Part shown: positions 1 through 10,487 of the stretch, in pieces | Position numbering within the stretch: the first letter of the stretch is position 1 | How the letters are laid out: each line of letters opens with the position of its first letter | Origin: Aminobacter aminovorans | Lineage (GTDB): Bacteria > Pseudomonadota > Alphaproteobacteria > Rhizobiales > Rhizobiaceae | Length of the DNA: 64,000 bases | Assembly (NCBI RefSeq): GCF_900445235.1 | Contig: NZ_UFSM01000001.1 | Span: forward strand, 4,479,501 to 4,543,500 | Reading direction: 5' to 3' | Position numbers and translations under genes: made by a program | The notes under the pieces: model-generated | Database searches by the model: none | Told to the model about the DNA's origin: nothing | What the model saw: the letters and a program-made list of their open reading frames with translations, nothing else

Positions 1-629
1 TGCTGCTCCGGAACGGAAAAGTCTGCCCGCATGGTGTCGAGATCCTGCAGGGTGGCAACGATGGTGCCCGGGGCGAGATACTGTCCGTCATCGACCTTGG
101 GAATGCCGATCGTGCCGGAAAACGGGGCGCGCAGCTGCTTCTGGTCGAGCACCGCCTGCAGCTTCTGCACCTGCGATGCCGACGTCGATGCCGTTGCGCG
201 GGCCGCATCGAGCGCCACTTCCGAGCCGACGCCGCGGCGCTGCAGCTCGATGGCGCGGTCGAGCGACTGCTGGTCGAGTGCTGCCTGCGTCTTGGACGCG
301 GCGAGGTCCGCCTGCTGGACGGTGTCGTCGAGCTGGATCAGCACGTCGCCCTGCTTGACGCGCTGGTTGGCGGCGAAATTGATGTCCTTGATGATGCCGG
401 CCTGCTCGACCGTCAGGTCGACGCCCTGCGAGGCATTGACCGTGCCGATCGTTTCAATGCCTGGCGTCCAGGGGGCGGGTTCGACCTTGGCGGTCGCCAC
501 CGTCACCGACGCAACCGGCATATTGGCGAAGAACTGCTGGATCGCATTGTCGCGGAAGATGTTGAATCCGACGATGCCGCCGCAAATGACAACAAGCAGT
601 ACGAGAGCGATGATGAGACGCTTTATCAA
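1..629 (-). CDS. RND efflux periplasmic adaptor subunit (HlyD/MexA family), 3' end outside window
   Basis: Membrane fusion protein that would link an inner-membrane RND pump to an outer-membrane channel. The first 209 codons are visible. They encode an N-terminal membrane anchor or signal (MIKRLIIALVLLVV), the first half of the lipoyl/barrel-sandwich domain (TIGTVNASQGVDL, VKQGDVLIQLDD), an alpha-hairpin, and the second lipoyl half (LRAPFSGTIGIP). The start is TTG: no in-frame ATG lies upstream, and a GGGGA Shine-Dalgarno sits 6 bases before it. It is divergent from a TetR gene across a palindromic operator. The pump gene is presumably beyond the left edge. Confidence 0.9.
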   Translation of the reverse strand, partial: MIKRLIIALVLLVVICGGIVGFNIFRDNAIQQFFANMPVASVTVATAKVEPAPWTPGIETIGTVNASQGVDLTVEQAGIIKDINFAANQRVKQGDVLIQLDDTVQQADLAASKTQAALDQQSLDRAIELQRRGVGSEVALDAARATASTSASQVQKLQAVLDQKQLRAPFSGTIGIPKVDDGQYLAPGTIVATLQDLDTMRADFSVPEQ

Positions 630-723
630 AGGAGATCCCCAATCGGTAAGGAATCGGCATCCGGGAGGCCGTGATGCACATTGGACCGGTTTCTTGGAAA
701 ACCCAAGAGTGCCGGGCTTACTG

Positions 724-739
724 TACCGTCTGGACGGTA
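724..739. promoter_or_regulatory. Palindromic operator between RND adaptor and TetR gene
   Basis: A perfect 7-bp inverted repeat with a 2-bp spacer, TACCGTC-TG-GACGGTA, lies in the 150-bp divergent intergenic region. Size and symmetry fit a TetR-family binding site. Control of both divergent genes by the adjacent TetR protein is inferred from position. Confidence 0.7.
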
Positions 740-779
740 TTGTCAATCCACGATAGTGTGATCCCAAGGAGACACCACA

Positions 780-1325
780 ATGTCGGGCCACAGACCAAGC
801 TCTCGCGAAAAAATCCTCGCCGCAGCCAGCGAATTGGCCGACATCGTCGGTCCGGGCAACCTGTCGCTCGACGCAGTGGCCCAGCGTGCCGGCGTATCGA
901 AGGGTGGGCTGCTGTACAATTTCCCGACCAAGGCCAAGCTCATGCAGGCGCTGGTCCAGGACTATCTCAAAACCTTCGAGGATGCGCTCGAGGCGGAAGC
1001 AGCCAAGCGCGGCGATACTACCAAAAATAGTCTGACCGCCTACATTGAACTGTCGGCGCGAGAGTGCGAGCAGAAGCAGCCGTCAGCGGCCGGGGTGCTC
1101 GCGGCACTTGCCGAAGATCCGGATTTTCTCAATCCTGTCAGGGACTTCAAGCGCCAGTTGCTCGACAGGCTGAAATCGGAAACGCCGGATGCCGCCAAGC
1201 TGGTCGTGGCGTTCCTGGTCATTGAAGGGCTACGCAGCATGAAGCTGTTCGACATGGACATATTGCACGACGACGAGCGCAACATGGCGCTTTCGTATCT
1301 TCTCGCCGAAGCCGCCGGCTCGTAG
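780..1325 (+). CDS. TetR/AcrR family transcriptional regulator
   Basis: A 181-residue one-component repressor. Residues about 8-55 form the TetR helix-turn-helix (AAASELADIVGPGNLSLDAV, then AGVSKGGLLYNFPTKAKL). The rest is a helical ligand-binding domain with no recognisable specificity. The ATG is preceded by AAGGAGA at good spacing. It is divergent from the RND adaptor and probably represses it and itself through the 724-739 palindrome. The inducer is unknown. Confidence 0.9.
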   Translation: MSGHRPSSREKILAAASELADIVGPGNLSLDAVAQRAGVSKGGLLYNFPTKAKLMQALVQDYLKTFEDALEAEAAKRGDTTKNSLTAYIELSARECEQKQPSAAGVLAALAEDPDFLNPVRDFKRQLLDRLKSETPDAAKLVVAFLVIEGLRSMKLFDMDILHDDERNMALSYLLAEAAGS

Positions 1326-1500
1326 GTCGATGACCTGGCGGCGCACGGCTTTTGCGCTGCCCGCCATTTTCCTACTGTACGTTGCGCCGAGTTTATGAGA
1401 TTCAACCACCGCACAAAATATCGTTGCATTCGGACGCTTGGCCATGTTGCCCAATGGTTAAGCGTAGTTTAGCGGTACACACATATAAGTGAGCCACTAT

Positions 1501-2262
1501 ATGACTTCGTCGTTGCCGGTCACCTTCGTCGTGACAGTGGATGCCGAAGCTGGGCCCCGGCGCAAGTCGGCGCATGCACAGCTTTCAGCGCTCTCGTGGC
1601 CCTTCGCGTTCGTCGAAGGCCTTACCCCTCAATGCGCTGAAACCGTTCAGCTTTACGACGCCAGACAGAACCGCAAGCATTCCAAGCGCCCGCTGGCGCC
1701 GGCCGAAGTGGCCGCCTATGCCAGCCACCGCAAGGCAATGCGCGCCTTCCTCGACACCGACGCGCCTATGGCTCTCATCCTCGAGGACGATTTCCGCCTG
1801 CTGGAGCCGGCAGCCTTTGCCGCCCGCATAGCGGCACTGCAGCAGGCGCCTGTGGAATGGGACATTCTCAAGCTGTTCGACTTCCAGGATCGACCGGTCG
1901 TAGAGTCGGTTGGGGTGGCCGACATCGCCATCGTTTCACATGGCAGCCCGACCGCCGGCATGGTCGGTTACCTCATCACCCGGCGTGGCGCGGAGAGTTT
2001 CCTCAGCCGGGCCACCGTCTACCGCCAGATCGACGAAGACATTAAGTTCTTCTGGGAGCTCAAGCTCAGGGTGCTATCGGTCAAGCCCAACCTCGTGACC
2101 GACGTCAGTGCCGAGCTCGGCGGCAGCCTGATCGAGGCCGACCGCAACGAGGTCAAGCTGAAGCGGCATTGGACCGTATCGGTCAAGGCGCTCGGGCAGA
2201 CTGCGCTGCGTCAGATCAACTATCGGCGCCACCGCAAGCACTACAGCCTCAAGCTCAAGTAG
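1501..2262 (+). CDS. Glycosyltransferase family 25 (LPS/LOS type)
   Basis: Probable sugar transferase in lipopolysaccharide or other surface glycan synthesis. The GT25 signs are an N-terminal VTFVVTVDAEAGPRRKSAHAQ segment, an acidic AxILEDDFRL motif (the metal/nucleotide-sugar EDD), and a central HGSPTAGMVGYLITRRGAESFL segment. Length (253 aa) is normal. A GTG four codons upstream (1489) is an alternative start. I prefer the ATG at 1501, which has a weak AAGTGAG upstream. It stands alone, with no other glycan genes next to it. Acceptor and donor are unknown. Confidence 0.85.
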   Translation: MTSSLPVTFVVTVDAEAGPRRKSAHAQLSALSWPFAFVEGLTPQCAETVQLYDARQNRKHSKRPLAPAEVAAYASHRKAMRAFLDTDAPMALILEDDFRLLEPAAFAARIAALQQAPVEWDILKLFDFQDRPVVESVGVADIAIVSHGSPTAGMVGYLITRRGAESFLSRATVYRQIDEDIKFFWELKLRVLSVKPNLVTDVSAELGGSLIEADRNEVKLKRHWTVSVKALGQTALRQINYRRHRKHYSLKLK

Positions 2263-2334
2263 CTCCGCCTCGCACAGCTGGTCCCAGGCACCTCACCAGA
2301 CGTTCGGCGACGTTGCCGGACAGCTGTCTTTCGC

Positions 2335-5300
2335 TCAGCTCGCCTCGCGCAGGGATTCAGCGGCCTGCAGGTCGACCGAAACCAGCTGACTTACCCCCTG
2401 CTCCGCCATGGTGACGCCGAACAGCCGGTCCATGCGTGCCATGGTGATGGGATTGTGGGTGATGACGACGAAGCGCGTCTCGGTCGATGCCGACATCTCG
2501 TCCATCAGGTTGCAGAAGCGCTCGACATTGTGGTCGTCGAGCGGCGCGTCGACCTCGTCGAGCACGCAGATCGGCGCCGGATTGGTCAGGAACACCGCAA
2601 AGATCAGCGCCATCGCCGTCAGCGCCTGCTCGCCGCCCGACAGCAGCGTCATCGTCTGCGGCTTCTTGCCGGGCGGTCGGGCGAGGATTTCGAGACCGGC
2701 TTCGAGCGGGTCCTCCGACTCGATCAGCTGAAGCTCGGCGGTGCCGCCACCGAACAGATGGGTGAACAGGCGCTTGAAATGGCCGTTGACCAGGTCAAAG
2801 GCGGCCAGCAGGCGTTCACGACCTTCGCGGTTCAGGCCCTGAATGCCCTGGCGCAGCTTGCGGATCGCCTCGATGATGTCCTCGCGCTCTGAGACGATCG
2901 CCTCGAGCCGGTCGGATAGCTCCTTCTGCTCTTCTTCGGCACGCAGGTTGACGGCACCAAGCCGCTCGCGCTCGATCTTGAGGCGCTCCAGCGACCTTTC
3001 GACTTCGGCGGGATCGGGCATCGGATCGTCCGCCTCCAGGCCGGTATGGCGGATCACCAGGTGCGGCGGCGTCGCAAGCACCTCCTGGATGCGCCCCTCG
3101 ACCTCGCGACGGCGTTCGTCGGCTGCCGTCAGGCGCTCCTCGGCGCGCGCCCGCGCTTCACGCGCTTCGGCCAATCCCTGGATCGCGGCGGTTGCGGCCT
3201 TGTCGAGAACCGACTGCTTGTTCTCGGCATCCTGGAGACGGTCGGACGCTTCCTTGCGCAGGGCTTCCGCCTGCGTCAGCTGCGACATCAGCGCCCGGCG
3301 ACGCGCGTCGAGCTCGTCGGGCGCCTCGGCCAGCAATTCGCGTTCGGCAGCGGCTTCCTCGCGCCGCTCGGCCAGCGCTTCAACCTGCTCGGCGGCACTT
3401 TCGGCACGTAGCACCCAGCTCTGGCGCTCGGCGGCGATCGCCGTCAACCGGCGCGCTCTCGCCTCGGCTTCGCGGTTGAGGCCGTCATGCACGGCACGGG
3501 CGTCGGCGACGGCAGAGCGATCGCGCGCGACGGCGCCGGAAAGCTGTTCGAGCCGCGCCTGAAGGTCGGCGAGATCGGGTGCCGAGCCCAGCATGTCCTC
3601 GGCTTCGACATAGCCGGCCTGCGCTTCTTCATGCGCATCGGCGACACGCGCGCGTGCTTCGTCCAGGGCAGCACGGCGGCTTGTCAGCTCGCCGGCGGCC
3701 TTTTCCGCCTGAGCCAGGGCGTCGCGCGCCGCACCGACACGGTGCTGGGCGTCGCGCCATGCCTGCCGCGCCTGTCGCTCGGCTTCGGTGGTTTCGCGAA
3801 CGGCATTTTCAGCCCGCGCCAAGGCCTCTTCGGCCGCGCGCACCAAAAGCGTCGCCTGGACAGCTTCGGCATCGAGCTCGGCAAGCCGGTTCTTCTGGGC
3901 CAGACGCTGTGCCGCGGCGGTGGGTGCGTCGGCGCTTGCGGTCAATCCGTCCCAGCGCCACAGCCCGCCCTGCTTGCTCACCAGCCTCTGGCCGGGCGCA
4001 AGTTGCGGCTGCAACCTAGCCGCATCGGTGGCGTCGACGACACCGATCTGCGCGAGACGGCGCGCCAGCTGCTGCGGGGCGCGCACGACCTCGGCGAGGC
4101 TGCGCACGCCTTCGGGCAGCTTCGGGTCGCCCGCAGCCACCTTGGCGTCACCCCAGTGCACCGGTGCGGCCCGGTCGAGCGCGGCTTCGAGATCGTCACC
4201 AAGGGCAGCACCCAGCGCCGTCTCGAAGCCGCGCTCGACGCCGATCTGCTCCAGCACCGCCGGGAAAAGATCGCCAGACGCGGCGTTGATGATCTTGGCC
4301 AGGGTGCGCGCCTCGGTCTCGATCCGCGCCAGCTCGGCCTTGGCCTCCTGCAGCGGCGTGCGCGACGAGGCCTCGGTCTGGCGTGCCTCGGTGACGGCGC
4401 GCTCGGCCTCGGTTGCTGCGAACTCGGCTTCTTCAAGCGCTTCCTGTGCTGCCTCGGCCAGCATCTGCTTTTCCGCCGGGTCGGCCAGCGTCGAAATGCG
4501 CGCCGCGATTTCGCTGGCCTCGCGATCCAGTTCGGCAAGCTGGCGAGCAAAACGGTCGCGGCGCTCGGCAGCGTCGCGCATGGCGCGCTCGGCCTGGGTG
4601 CGGCCAGCTGCCGCCTCGGCGCGTTCGGCGGTCAGCCGGCCAAGCTCGGCCTCGGTCAGCGCCAATGTCGCCATCGCCTCCTCGAAAGCGGCACGCGTAT
4701 ACGTCTCGCGATCGGTCGCGCCGGCATTCTCGTCGTTGAGCGCCTTCTCCTCGGCATCGAGACGCGCCAGGATCGCGGCGTTGTCGCCAATCATGCGCTG
4801 CTCGCGGGCAATGTCGGCATCGAGCTGCTGCAGGCGGCGGTCGAGTTCGCTCTGGCGCGAATTGATGCGGCCGGCTTCCTCCTCGAGCTGCGAGCGTGCA
4901 ATGGACAGGCGCTGGAAGGTAGCAGCGGCAGCAGCCGCGCCGTCACGCATCTCGGGCAGTTTGTGGGCGCCTACGGCCTGGTCCCTGGCCGCCGCCATCT
5001 GGGCTGCGGCACGGTCGCCGACGAGCGAGGTCGCCGTGGCCAGCGCCGACTGCGCTTCGCCTTCCTGCGCCTTGGCCAGCGTCCAGCGCAGATGCAGCAG
5101 CGTGGCCTCCGCCTTGCGGATGTCGGCTGACAGGTTCTTGAAGCGCGATGCCTGTCGGGCCTGGCGCTTCAGGCTTTCAATCTGGCTTTCGAGCTCGCCG
5201 ACGACATCGTCGAGCCGCTCGAGGTTCTGTTCGGCAGCGCGCAGGCGAAGCTCGGCTTCATGGCGGCGCGTGTGCAGGCCGGAAATGCCGGCCGCCTCTT

Positions 5301-5793
5301 CCAGCAGCGCGCGGCGCGCCTGCGGTTTTGCCTGGATCAGTTCGCCGATGCGGCCCTGCCCCACCATCGACGGCGAGCGCGCGCCGGTAGACTGATCGGC
5401 GAACAGCAGTTGCACGTCCTTGGCGCGGGCTTCCTTGCCGTTGATGCGGTAGACGGAGCCGGCTTCGCGCTCGATGCGGCGCGACACCTGCAACTCGTCG
5501 GCGTCGTTGAAGGAGGGGGGCGCGGTGCGGTCGGTATTGTCGAGGAACAGCGTGACTTCAGCGGTGTTGCGCGCCGGGCGCGTACCGGAACCAGAGAAGA
5601 TGACGTCGTCCATGCCGGAGGCGCGCATGTTCTTGTACGAGCTTTCGCCCATCACCCAGCGCAACGCTTCGACGAGATTGGACTTGCCGCAGCCATTCGG
5701 CCCGACGATGCCGGTGAGCCCGCGTTCGATGACGAACTCGCCGGGCTCGACAAAGGACTTGAAACCGAGAAGGCGGAGGCGCGAAAACTTCAT
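2335..5793 (-). CDS. smc: Chromosome segregation protein SMC
   Basis: A 1152-residue SMC ATPase that compacts and segregates the chromosome with ScpA/ScpB. The N-terminal head has Walker A GPNGCGKS (31-38). Two long coiled coils (about 165-480 and 640-960) flank a hinge around 490-620. The C-terminal head has the signature LSGGEQ (1051-1056) and Walker B VLDEVDAPLDD with catalytic D1079/E1080. All ATPase motifs are intact and the length is typical. It is the last gene of a minus-strand group after the DsbA-like and DciA-like genes. Its 3' end faces the GT25 gene. Confidence 0.98.
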   Translation of the reverse strand: MKFSRLRLLGFKSFVEPGEFVIERGLTGIVGPNGCGKSNLVEALRWVMGESSYKNMRASGMDDVIFSGSGTRPARNTAEVTLFLDNTDRTAPPSFNDADELQVSRRIEREAGSVYRINGKEARAKDVQLLFADQSTGARSPSMVGQGRIGELIQAKPQARRALLEEAAGISGLHTRRHEAELRLRAAEQNLERLDDVVGELESQIESLKRQARQASRFKNLSADIRKAEATLLHLRWTLAKAQEGEAQSALATATSLVGDRAAAQMAAARDQAVGAHKLPEMRDGAAAAAATFQRLSIARSQLEEEAGRINSRQSELDRRLQQLDADIAREQRMIGDNAAILARLDAEEKALNDENAGATDRETYTRAAFEEAMATLALTEAELGRLTAERAEAAAGRTQAERAMRDAAERRDRFARQLAELDREASEIAARISTLADPAEKQMLAEAAQEALEEAEFAATEAERAVTEARQTEASSRTPLQEAKAELARIETEARTLAKIINAASGDLFPAVLEQIGVERGFETALGAALGDDLEAALDRAAPVHWGDAKVAAGDPKLPEGVRSLAEVVRAPQQLARRLAQIGVVDATDAARLQPQLAPGQRLVSKQGGLWRWDGLTASADAPTAAAQRLAQKNRLAELDAEAVQATLLVRAAEEALARAENAVRETTEAERQARQAWRDAQHRVGAARDALAQAEKAAGELTSRRAALDEARARVADAHEEAQAGYVEAEDMLGSAPDLADLQARLEQLSGAVARDRSAVADARAVHDGLNREAEARARRLTAIAAERQSWVLRAESAAEQVEALAERREEAAAERELLAEAPDELDARRRALMSQLTQAEALRKEASDRLQDAENKQSVLDKAATAAIQGLAEAREARARAEERLTAADERRREVEGRIQEVLATPPHLVIRHTGLEADDPMPDPAEVERSLERLKIERERLGAVNLRAEEEQKELSDRLEAIVSEREDIIEAIRKLRQGIQGLNREGRERLLAAFDLVNGHFKRLFTHLFGGGTAELQLIESEDPLEAGLEILARPPGKKPQTMTLLSGGEQALTAMALIFAVFLTNPAPICVLDEVDAPLDDHNVERFCNLMDEMSASTETRFVVITHNPITMARMDRLFGVTMAEQGVSQLVSVDLQAAESLREAS

Positions 5794-5853
5794 TCGCGCC
5801 AGTCCGCACGGAAGGGTGCACCGAAGCCGTGTTGCCTCGGTGCCATGAGCCTA

Positions 5854-6606
5854 TCAGAGCATGCCGTCGATAACCGCCGACATTTCGTCAATCGTCATTG
5901 CCCCCTTGTAGACTTTCCCGTTGATGAAGAAGGTCGGCGTCGAGTCGACCTTGAAATCGTTCTCGCCGCGGGCGCGCACCGCCCTGATATCGTCCAGAAG
6001 CTTCTGATCAGTCAAGCAGGCCTCGAACGACTCCTGTGTAAAGCCGGCGAGCTTGGAGATCTGCAGCAGCGCGTCCTTGGGGTTCTGCGAACCGGCCCAG
6101 CTCTGCTGCTGCTTGAACAGCACGTCGACCATCGGGAAGTAGTTGTCCTTCGAACAGCGCGCAAGCATGAAGCCTGCCTCGGCCAGCGGGTCGAAGGGGA
6201 ACTCGCGATAGATCAGCCGCGCCTTGCCGGTATCGATGTACTTGGTCTTCAGCGCCGGCAGCGTCGTCTCGTGGAAATGCGCGCAGTGCGGGCAGGTCAT
6301 CGAGGCGTATTCGACGATGGTGACGGGCGCATCGGCCTTGCCGATGATCATGTCGGGCAGTGTGCCGGCTTCAACCAGCTTCGCCATGTCGACCGTGCCC
6401 TGTGCCTCGGGCACCTTCACCGCCTGCACCGGCGTCGCCGGGGCAGCCGGGGTTGCGGCAGGCGTTGCCGGCTCGGCAGGCTTGGGCGTCGCTGCGTTGG
6501 CCTGCTCGCCGGAGTCGCTGCAAGCGGAAAGCAGCGCCGCTGCCGAAACGGCTGCGAGCCCGGTAAGTGCGGTCCTGCGAGAAATCGAACGAAGCATACG
6601 AATCAC
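5854..6606 (-). CDS. DsbA family thiol-disulfide oxidoreductase, probable lipoprotein
   Basis: An exported thioredoxin-fold protein of 250 aa. The N-terminus has a twin-arginine-like SRRTAL segment and a lipobox-like LLSAC (Cys29), followed by an Ala/Pro linker (about 36-66). The DsbA domain has active site CPHC (105-108) and a cis-Pro loop STPTFFING near the C-terminus. It probably forms or isomerises disulfides in envelope proteins. An alternative start at 6597 (MLRSISRR) would give a more usual signal peptide. It lies 60 bp before smc and 134 bp after the DUF721 gene. Confidence 0.9.
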   Translation of the reverse strand: MIRMLRSISRRTALTGLAAVSAAALLSACSDSGEQANAATPKPAEPATPAATPAAPATPVQAVKVPEAQGTVDMAKLVEAGTLPDMIIGKADAPVTIVEYASMTCPHCAHFHETTLPALKTKYIDTGKARLIYREFPFDPLAEAGFMLARCSKDNYFPMVDVLFKQQQSWAGSQNPKDALLQISKLAGFTQESFEACLTDQKLLDDIRAVRARGENDFKVDSTPTFFINGKVYKGAMTIDEMSAVIDGML

Positions 6607-6740
6607 CTGACGATGGTTGGATTTTGCAATGTGCGGTTACGTGAAAGCGATAGTTGGCGCGAATTAAGGCATGGCTGTCCCCAAACCAATCGCATTTTGC
6701 CGCACTTTCAATCACGAAAGCGCGAGAAAGCAGGCATTTT

Positions 6741-7238
6741 CTACTTTCGGCTGCCGATGATGCTCGCGCCCAGCTTTTCAAGCGATGCTTTCAGTCCTTC
6801 GTCCTCGATGAACCTTACTGCACCGGTAAGCTTGCCCTGCTCCGCATCGGTCAGCTTGCGCAACCGCGGCCGTGGCTTGGCGGCGGTGTTCGACACCGGC
6901 TTCTGCACGATGCGGATGCGACCTATGGCGTTGAAGCCGAGATAGGAATTGACCCGGCCGATGATCTCGCCGGTCTCGTGCTGGAGATGAAGTGCCGCCG
7001 GTCCCGAGCAGGCAACGATCAGCACGGCAGGCTCGAACGGATCGTCCTCATGCATACGCCGCGGCCACTGGATCTTCTCCGGCCGTGTGTTGTGGGCAAG
7101 GCGGGGACCGACGATTTCTTCCCATGACTGGACAAGCCCGACGGAGATGCCCGTGCGCTTGCGCAGGACGGGATCGAGAATGGCGTTTGCCAGATCGCTG
7201 ACCGGAACGGGATTGCCCGTCCACCTTTTCCCTGCCAT
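6741..7238 (-). CDS. DUF721/DciA family protein, putative helicase-loading factor
   Basis: A 165-residue protein with the DUF721 fold: VQSWEEIVGPRLAHNTRPEK, then LIVACSGPAALHLQHET and a short strand ending VNSYLGFNAIGRIRI. DUF721 defines DciA, the DnaB helicase operator found in bacteria lacking DnaC or DnaI. The C-terminal basic tail (about 115-165) is variable in the family. The start MAGKRWTG was chosen over an upstream in-frame start that would run into the mutY promoter region. It is divergent from mutY with 58 bp between. The DciA role comes from family knowledge, not from evidence specific to this gene. Confidence 0.8.
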   Translation of the reverse strand: MAGKRWTGNPVPVSDLANAILDPVLRKRTGISVGLVQSWEEIVGPRLAHNTRPEKIQWPRRMHEDDPFEPAVLIVACSGPAALHLQHETGEIIGRVNSYLGFNAIGRIRIVQKPVSNTAAKPRPRLRKLTDAEQGKLTGAVRFIEDEGLKASLEKLGASIIGSRK

Positions 7239-7296
7239 GTCGTTCTCCAGAAGTACCCCTGTCGACACGCAACGCCGAAGGCAGTCCAGTTCATCA

Positions 7297-8409
7297 ATGG
7301 CATCCCCGACCGACAGCCGCAAGCTCGCCACTGATATCGACGGCAGGATCGCGACACTGCTGCTCGAATGGTATGATGTTCACCATCGCGAATTGCCTTG
7401 GCGCACCCCACCAAGCGACCTGAAGCGCGGCATCCGCCCCGACCCGTATCGGGTCTGGCTCTCTGAAATCATGCTGCAGCAGACAACCGTCGAGGCAGTG
7501 AAGCCCTTTTTCCGCGCGTTTCTCGAGAAGTGGCCGGATGTTGCCGCACTGGCTGCCGCCGAGACCGAAGACGTCATGAAGGCCTGGGCGGGGCTCGGCT
7601 ACTATTCACGTGCCCGCAATCTCAAGGTCTGCGCTGAAACGGTAGCCGCCTTGCCCAACGGCCGCTTCCCCGACAGCGAAGACGGACTGCGCGCCTTGCC
7701 CGGCATCGGGCCCTACACGGCTGCGGCGATCGCCTCCATCGCCTTCAACCGGCCAGCGGCGGTTGTCGACGGCAATGTCGAACGTGTCGTCACGCGTCTC
7801 TTTTCCATCGCCACGCCCCTGCCCCAGGCCAAGGTGGAAATACGCGACCATGTCGAGCGCATGCTGGCTGCGGCGCGACCGGGCGATTTCGCCCAGGCGA
7901 TGATGGATCTAGGCGCCACCATCTGCACGCCACGGCGGCCGCGCTGCATGCTCTGCCCTTTGCGCTCGGATTGCAGTGCAGTCGCTTCAGGCGATCCCGA
8001 ACTCTATCCCGTCAAGCCGGCCAAGACCGAGCGCCCGCAGCGGCGCGGCGCGGCGTTTGTGGCCGTCAGAAGCGATGGCGCGGTGCTTCTGCGCAAACGC
8101 CCGGGCAAGGGCCTGCTCGGCGGCATGACCGAGGTGCCTACGACAGGCTGGACGGCACGTGTCGACGGCGACACCGGCGCAGGCAGCGCGCCCTTTGCCG
8201 CGAAGTGGCAGCGCGCCGGTACGATCACCCACATTTTCACCCATTTTGCCCTCGATCTCGACGTGTTTCGCGCTGATGCTACCAAGGACCAAGCGCCCGA
8301 GGGACACTTCTGGTCGGCCGCTTCCGACCTCTCCGGCGAAGCCTTGCCAAGCGTCATGAAAAAAGTCATCGAAGCTGCCATACCGGGCGCAACGAAACGA
8401 GGACGTTAG
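7297..8409 (+). CDS. mutY: A/G-specific adenine glycosylase MutY
   Basis: Removes adenine mispaired with 8-oxoguanine in base-excision repair. The 370-residue protein has the catalytic Glu region (EIMLQQTTVEAV), a helix-hairpin-helix LPGIGPYTAAAIAS followed by the catalytic Asp in VVDGNVERV, and an iron-sulfur loop with Cys spacing C-x6-C-x2-C-x5-C (ICTPRRPRCMLCPLRSDC). A C-terminal NUDIX-like domain reads 8-oxoG. The start MASPTDSRKL was chosen because the longer frame overlaps the divergent DUF721 gene. Eight bases separate it from the downstream HAD gene. Confidence 0.97.
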   Translation: MASPTDSRKLATDIDGRIATLLLEWYDVHHRELPWRTPPSDLKRGIRPDPYRVWLSEIMLQQTTVEAVKPFFRAFLEKWPDVAALAAAETEDVMKAWAGLGYYSRARNLKVCAETVAALPNGRFPDSEDGLRALPGIGPYTAAAIASIAFNRPAAVVDGNVERVVTRLFSIATPLPQAKVEIRDHVERMLAAARPGDFAQAMMDLGATICTPRRPRCMLCPLRSDCSAVASGDPELYPVKPAKTERPQRRGAAFVAVRSDGAVLLRKRPGKGLLGGMTEVPTTGWTARVDGDTGAGSAPFAAKWQRAGTITHIFTHFALDLDVFRADATKDQAPEGHFWSAASDLSGEALPSVMKKVIEAAIPGATKRGR

Positions 8410-8416
8410 CGAAACC

Positions 8417-9028
8417 ATGAGCGAAATCCGCCACATCGTCTATGACATCGGCAAGGTGCTGATCCACTACGACCCCGACCTTCCCTTCAGCCGCATCATC
8501 CCCGACCCGGTCGAGCGCCGCTGGTTCTTCGACAATGTCTGCACCAGCGAATGGAACATCGAGCAGGATCGCGGCCGCAGCTGGGAAGAGGCCGAGGCAC
8601 TGCTGATCGCCGACTTTCCCGAGCATGAAAACAGCATTCGCGCCTTCCGCCAGCATTGGCACGAAATGGTGCCGCACCACTATGAAGACAGCGTCGCGCT
8701 GATGGAGAGCCTCGTCGCCGCCGGCCACGACGTGACCATGCTGACCAACTGGGCCTCGGACACGTTCCGCGAGGCACGGGCGCGCTTCCCGTTTCTCGAA
8801 AAGCCGCGTGGCGTGACGGTTTCGGGCGATGTCGGCCTGATCAAGCCCGACCGGCGCATCTACGACCTGCATGTTGCGTCGTTCGACCTCGACCCGAAGG
8901 CTTCACTGTTCATCGATGACAGCCAGAAGAACGTGAATGCCGCCATCGACGCCGGCTGGCAGGCGGTGCTGTTTTCAAATGCGAAAACGCTCGAGGCGGA
9001 CCTCGAGCGTCTCGGGATCGGACGGTGA
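8417..9028 (+). CDS. HAD family phosphatase (HAD-IA, YihX-like)
   Basis: A 203-residue haloacid dehalogenase-like hydrolase. Motif I is YDIGKVL with nucleophile D10. The +2 position is Gly, as in the YihX-type glucose-1-phosphate phosphatases. Motif II is MLTNW, motif III Lys is in GLIKPDRRIYD, and motif IV is FIDDSQKN. The substrate cannot be told from sequence. It is directly downstream of mutY and probably co-transcribed. Confidence 0.88.
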   Translation: MSEIRHIVYDIGKVLIHYDPDLPFSRIIPDPVERRWFFDNVCTSEWNIEQDRGRSWEEAEALLIADFPEHENSIRAFRQHWHEMVPHHYEDSVALMESLVAAGHDVTMLTNWASDTFREARARFPFLEKPRGVTVSGDVGLIKPDRRIYDLHVASFDLDPKASLFIDDSQKNVNAAIDAGWQAVLFSNAKTLEADLERLGIGR

Positions 9029-9180
9029 CTGGAAACCGGCCGATCAGCGAACCCGGACTGGCTGATTTGGCTGCCGGAATTCGATCTCTATGGCAGGCGC
9101 GACGCGGTCTCTGAAGGTCCAGAAGCGGCTAGCAATAATGCCTGCGCGCTCGAGCCGGTCAGTCCGGCGCGGGTGAAACT

Positions 9181-10335
<1,155 letters not shown>

Positions 10336-10487
10336 TTACTATTTACTCGCCGTTATGGTTACCGATCAGCGTAAACAATTGATGAAGCGGGCGTTCTAAT
10401 TTGCGGATCGAGCCAGAATGGTGTAGTTGCCGCGCCTTGAACTTTTCCGTCCGCGCCCCGACTGCGCCCCAAGCTTCCCGGACTGCC

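Noticed and set aside
3487..5395. Long plus-strand open frames (over 500 codons) opposite smc
   Set aside because: Compositionally biased shadows of the coiled-coil coding region of smc, with no family signature.
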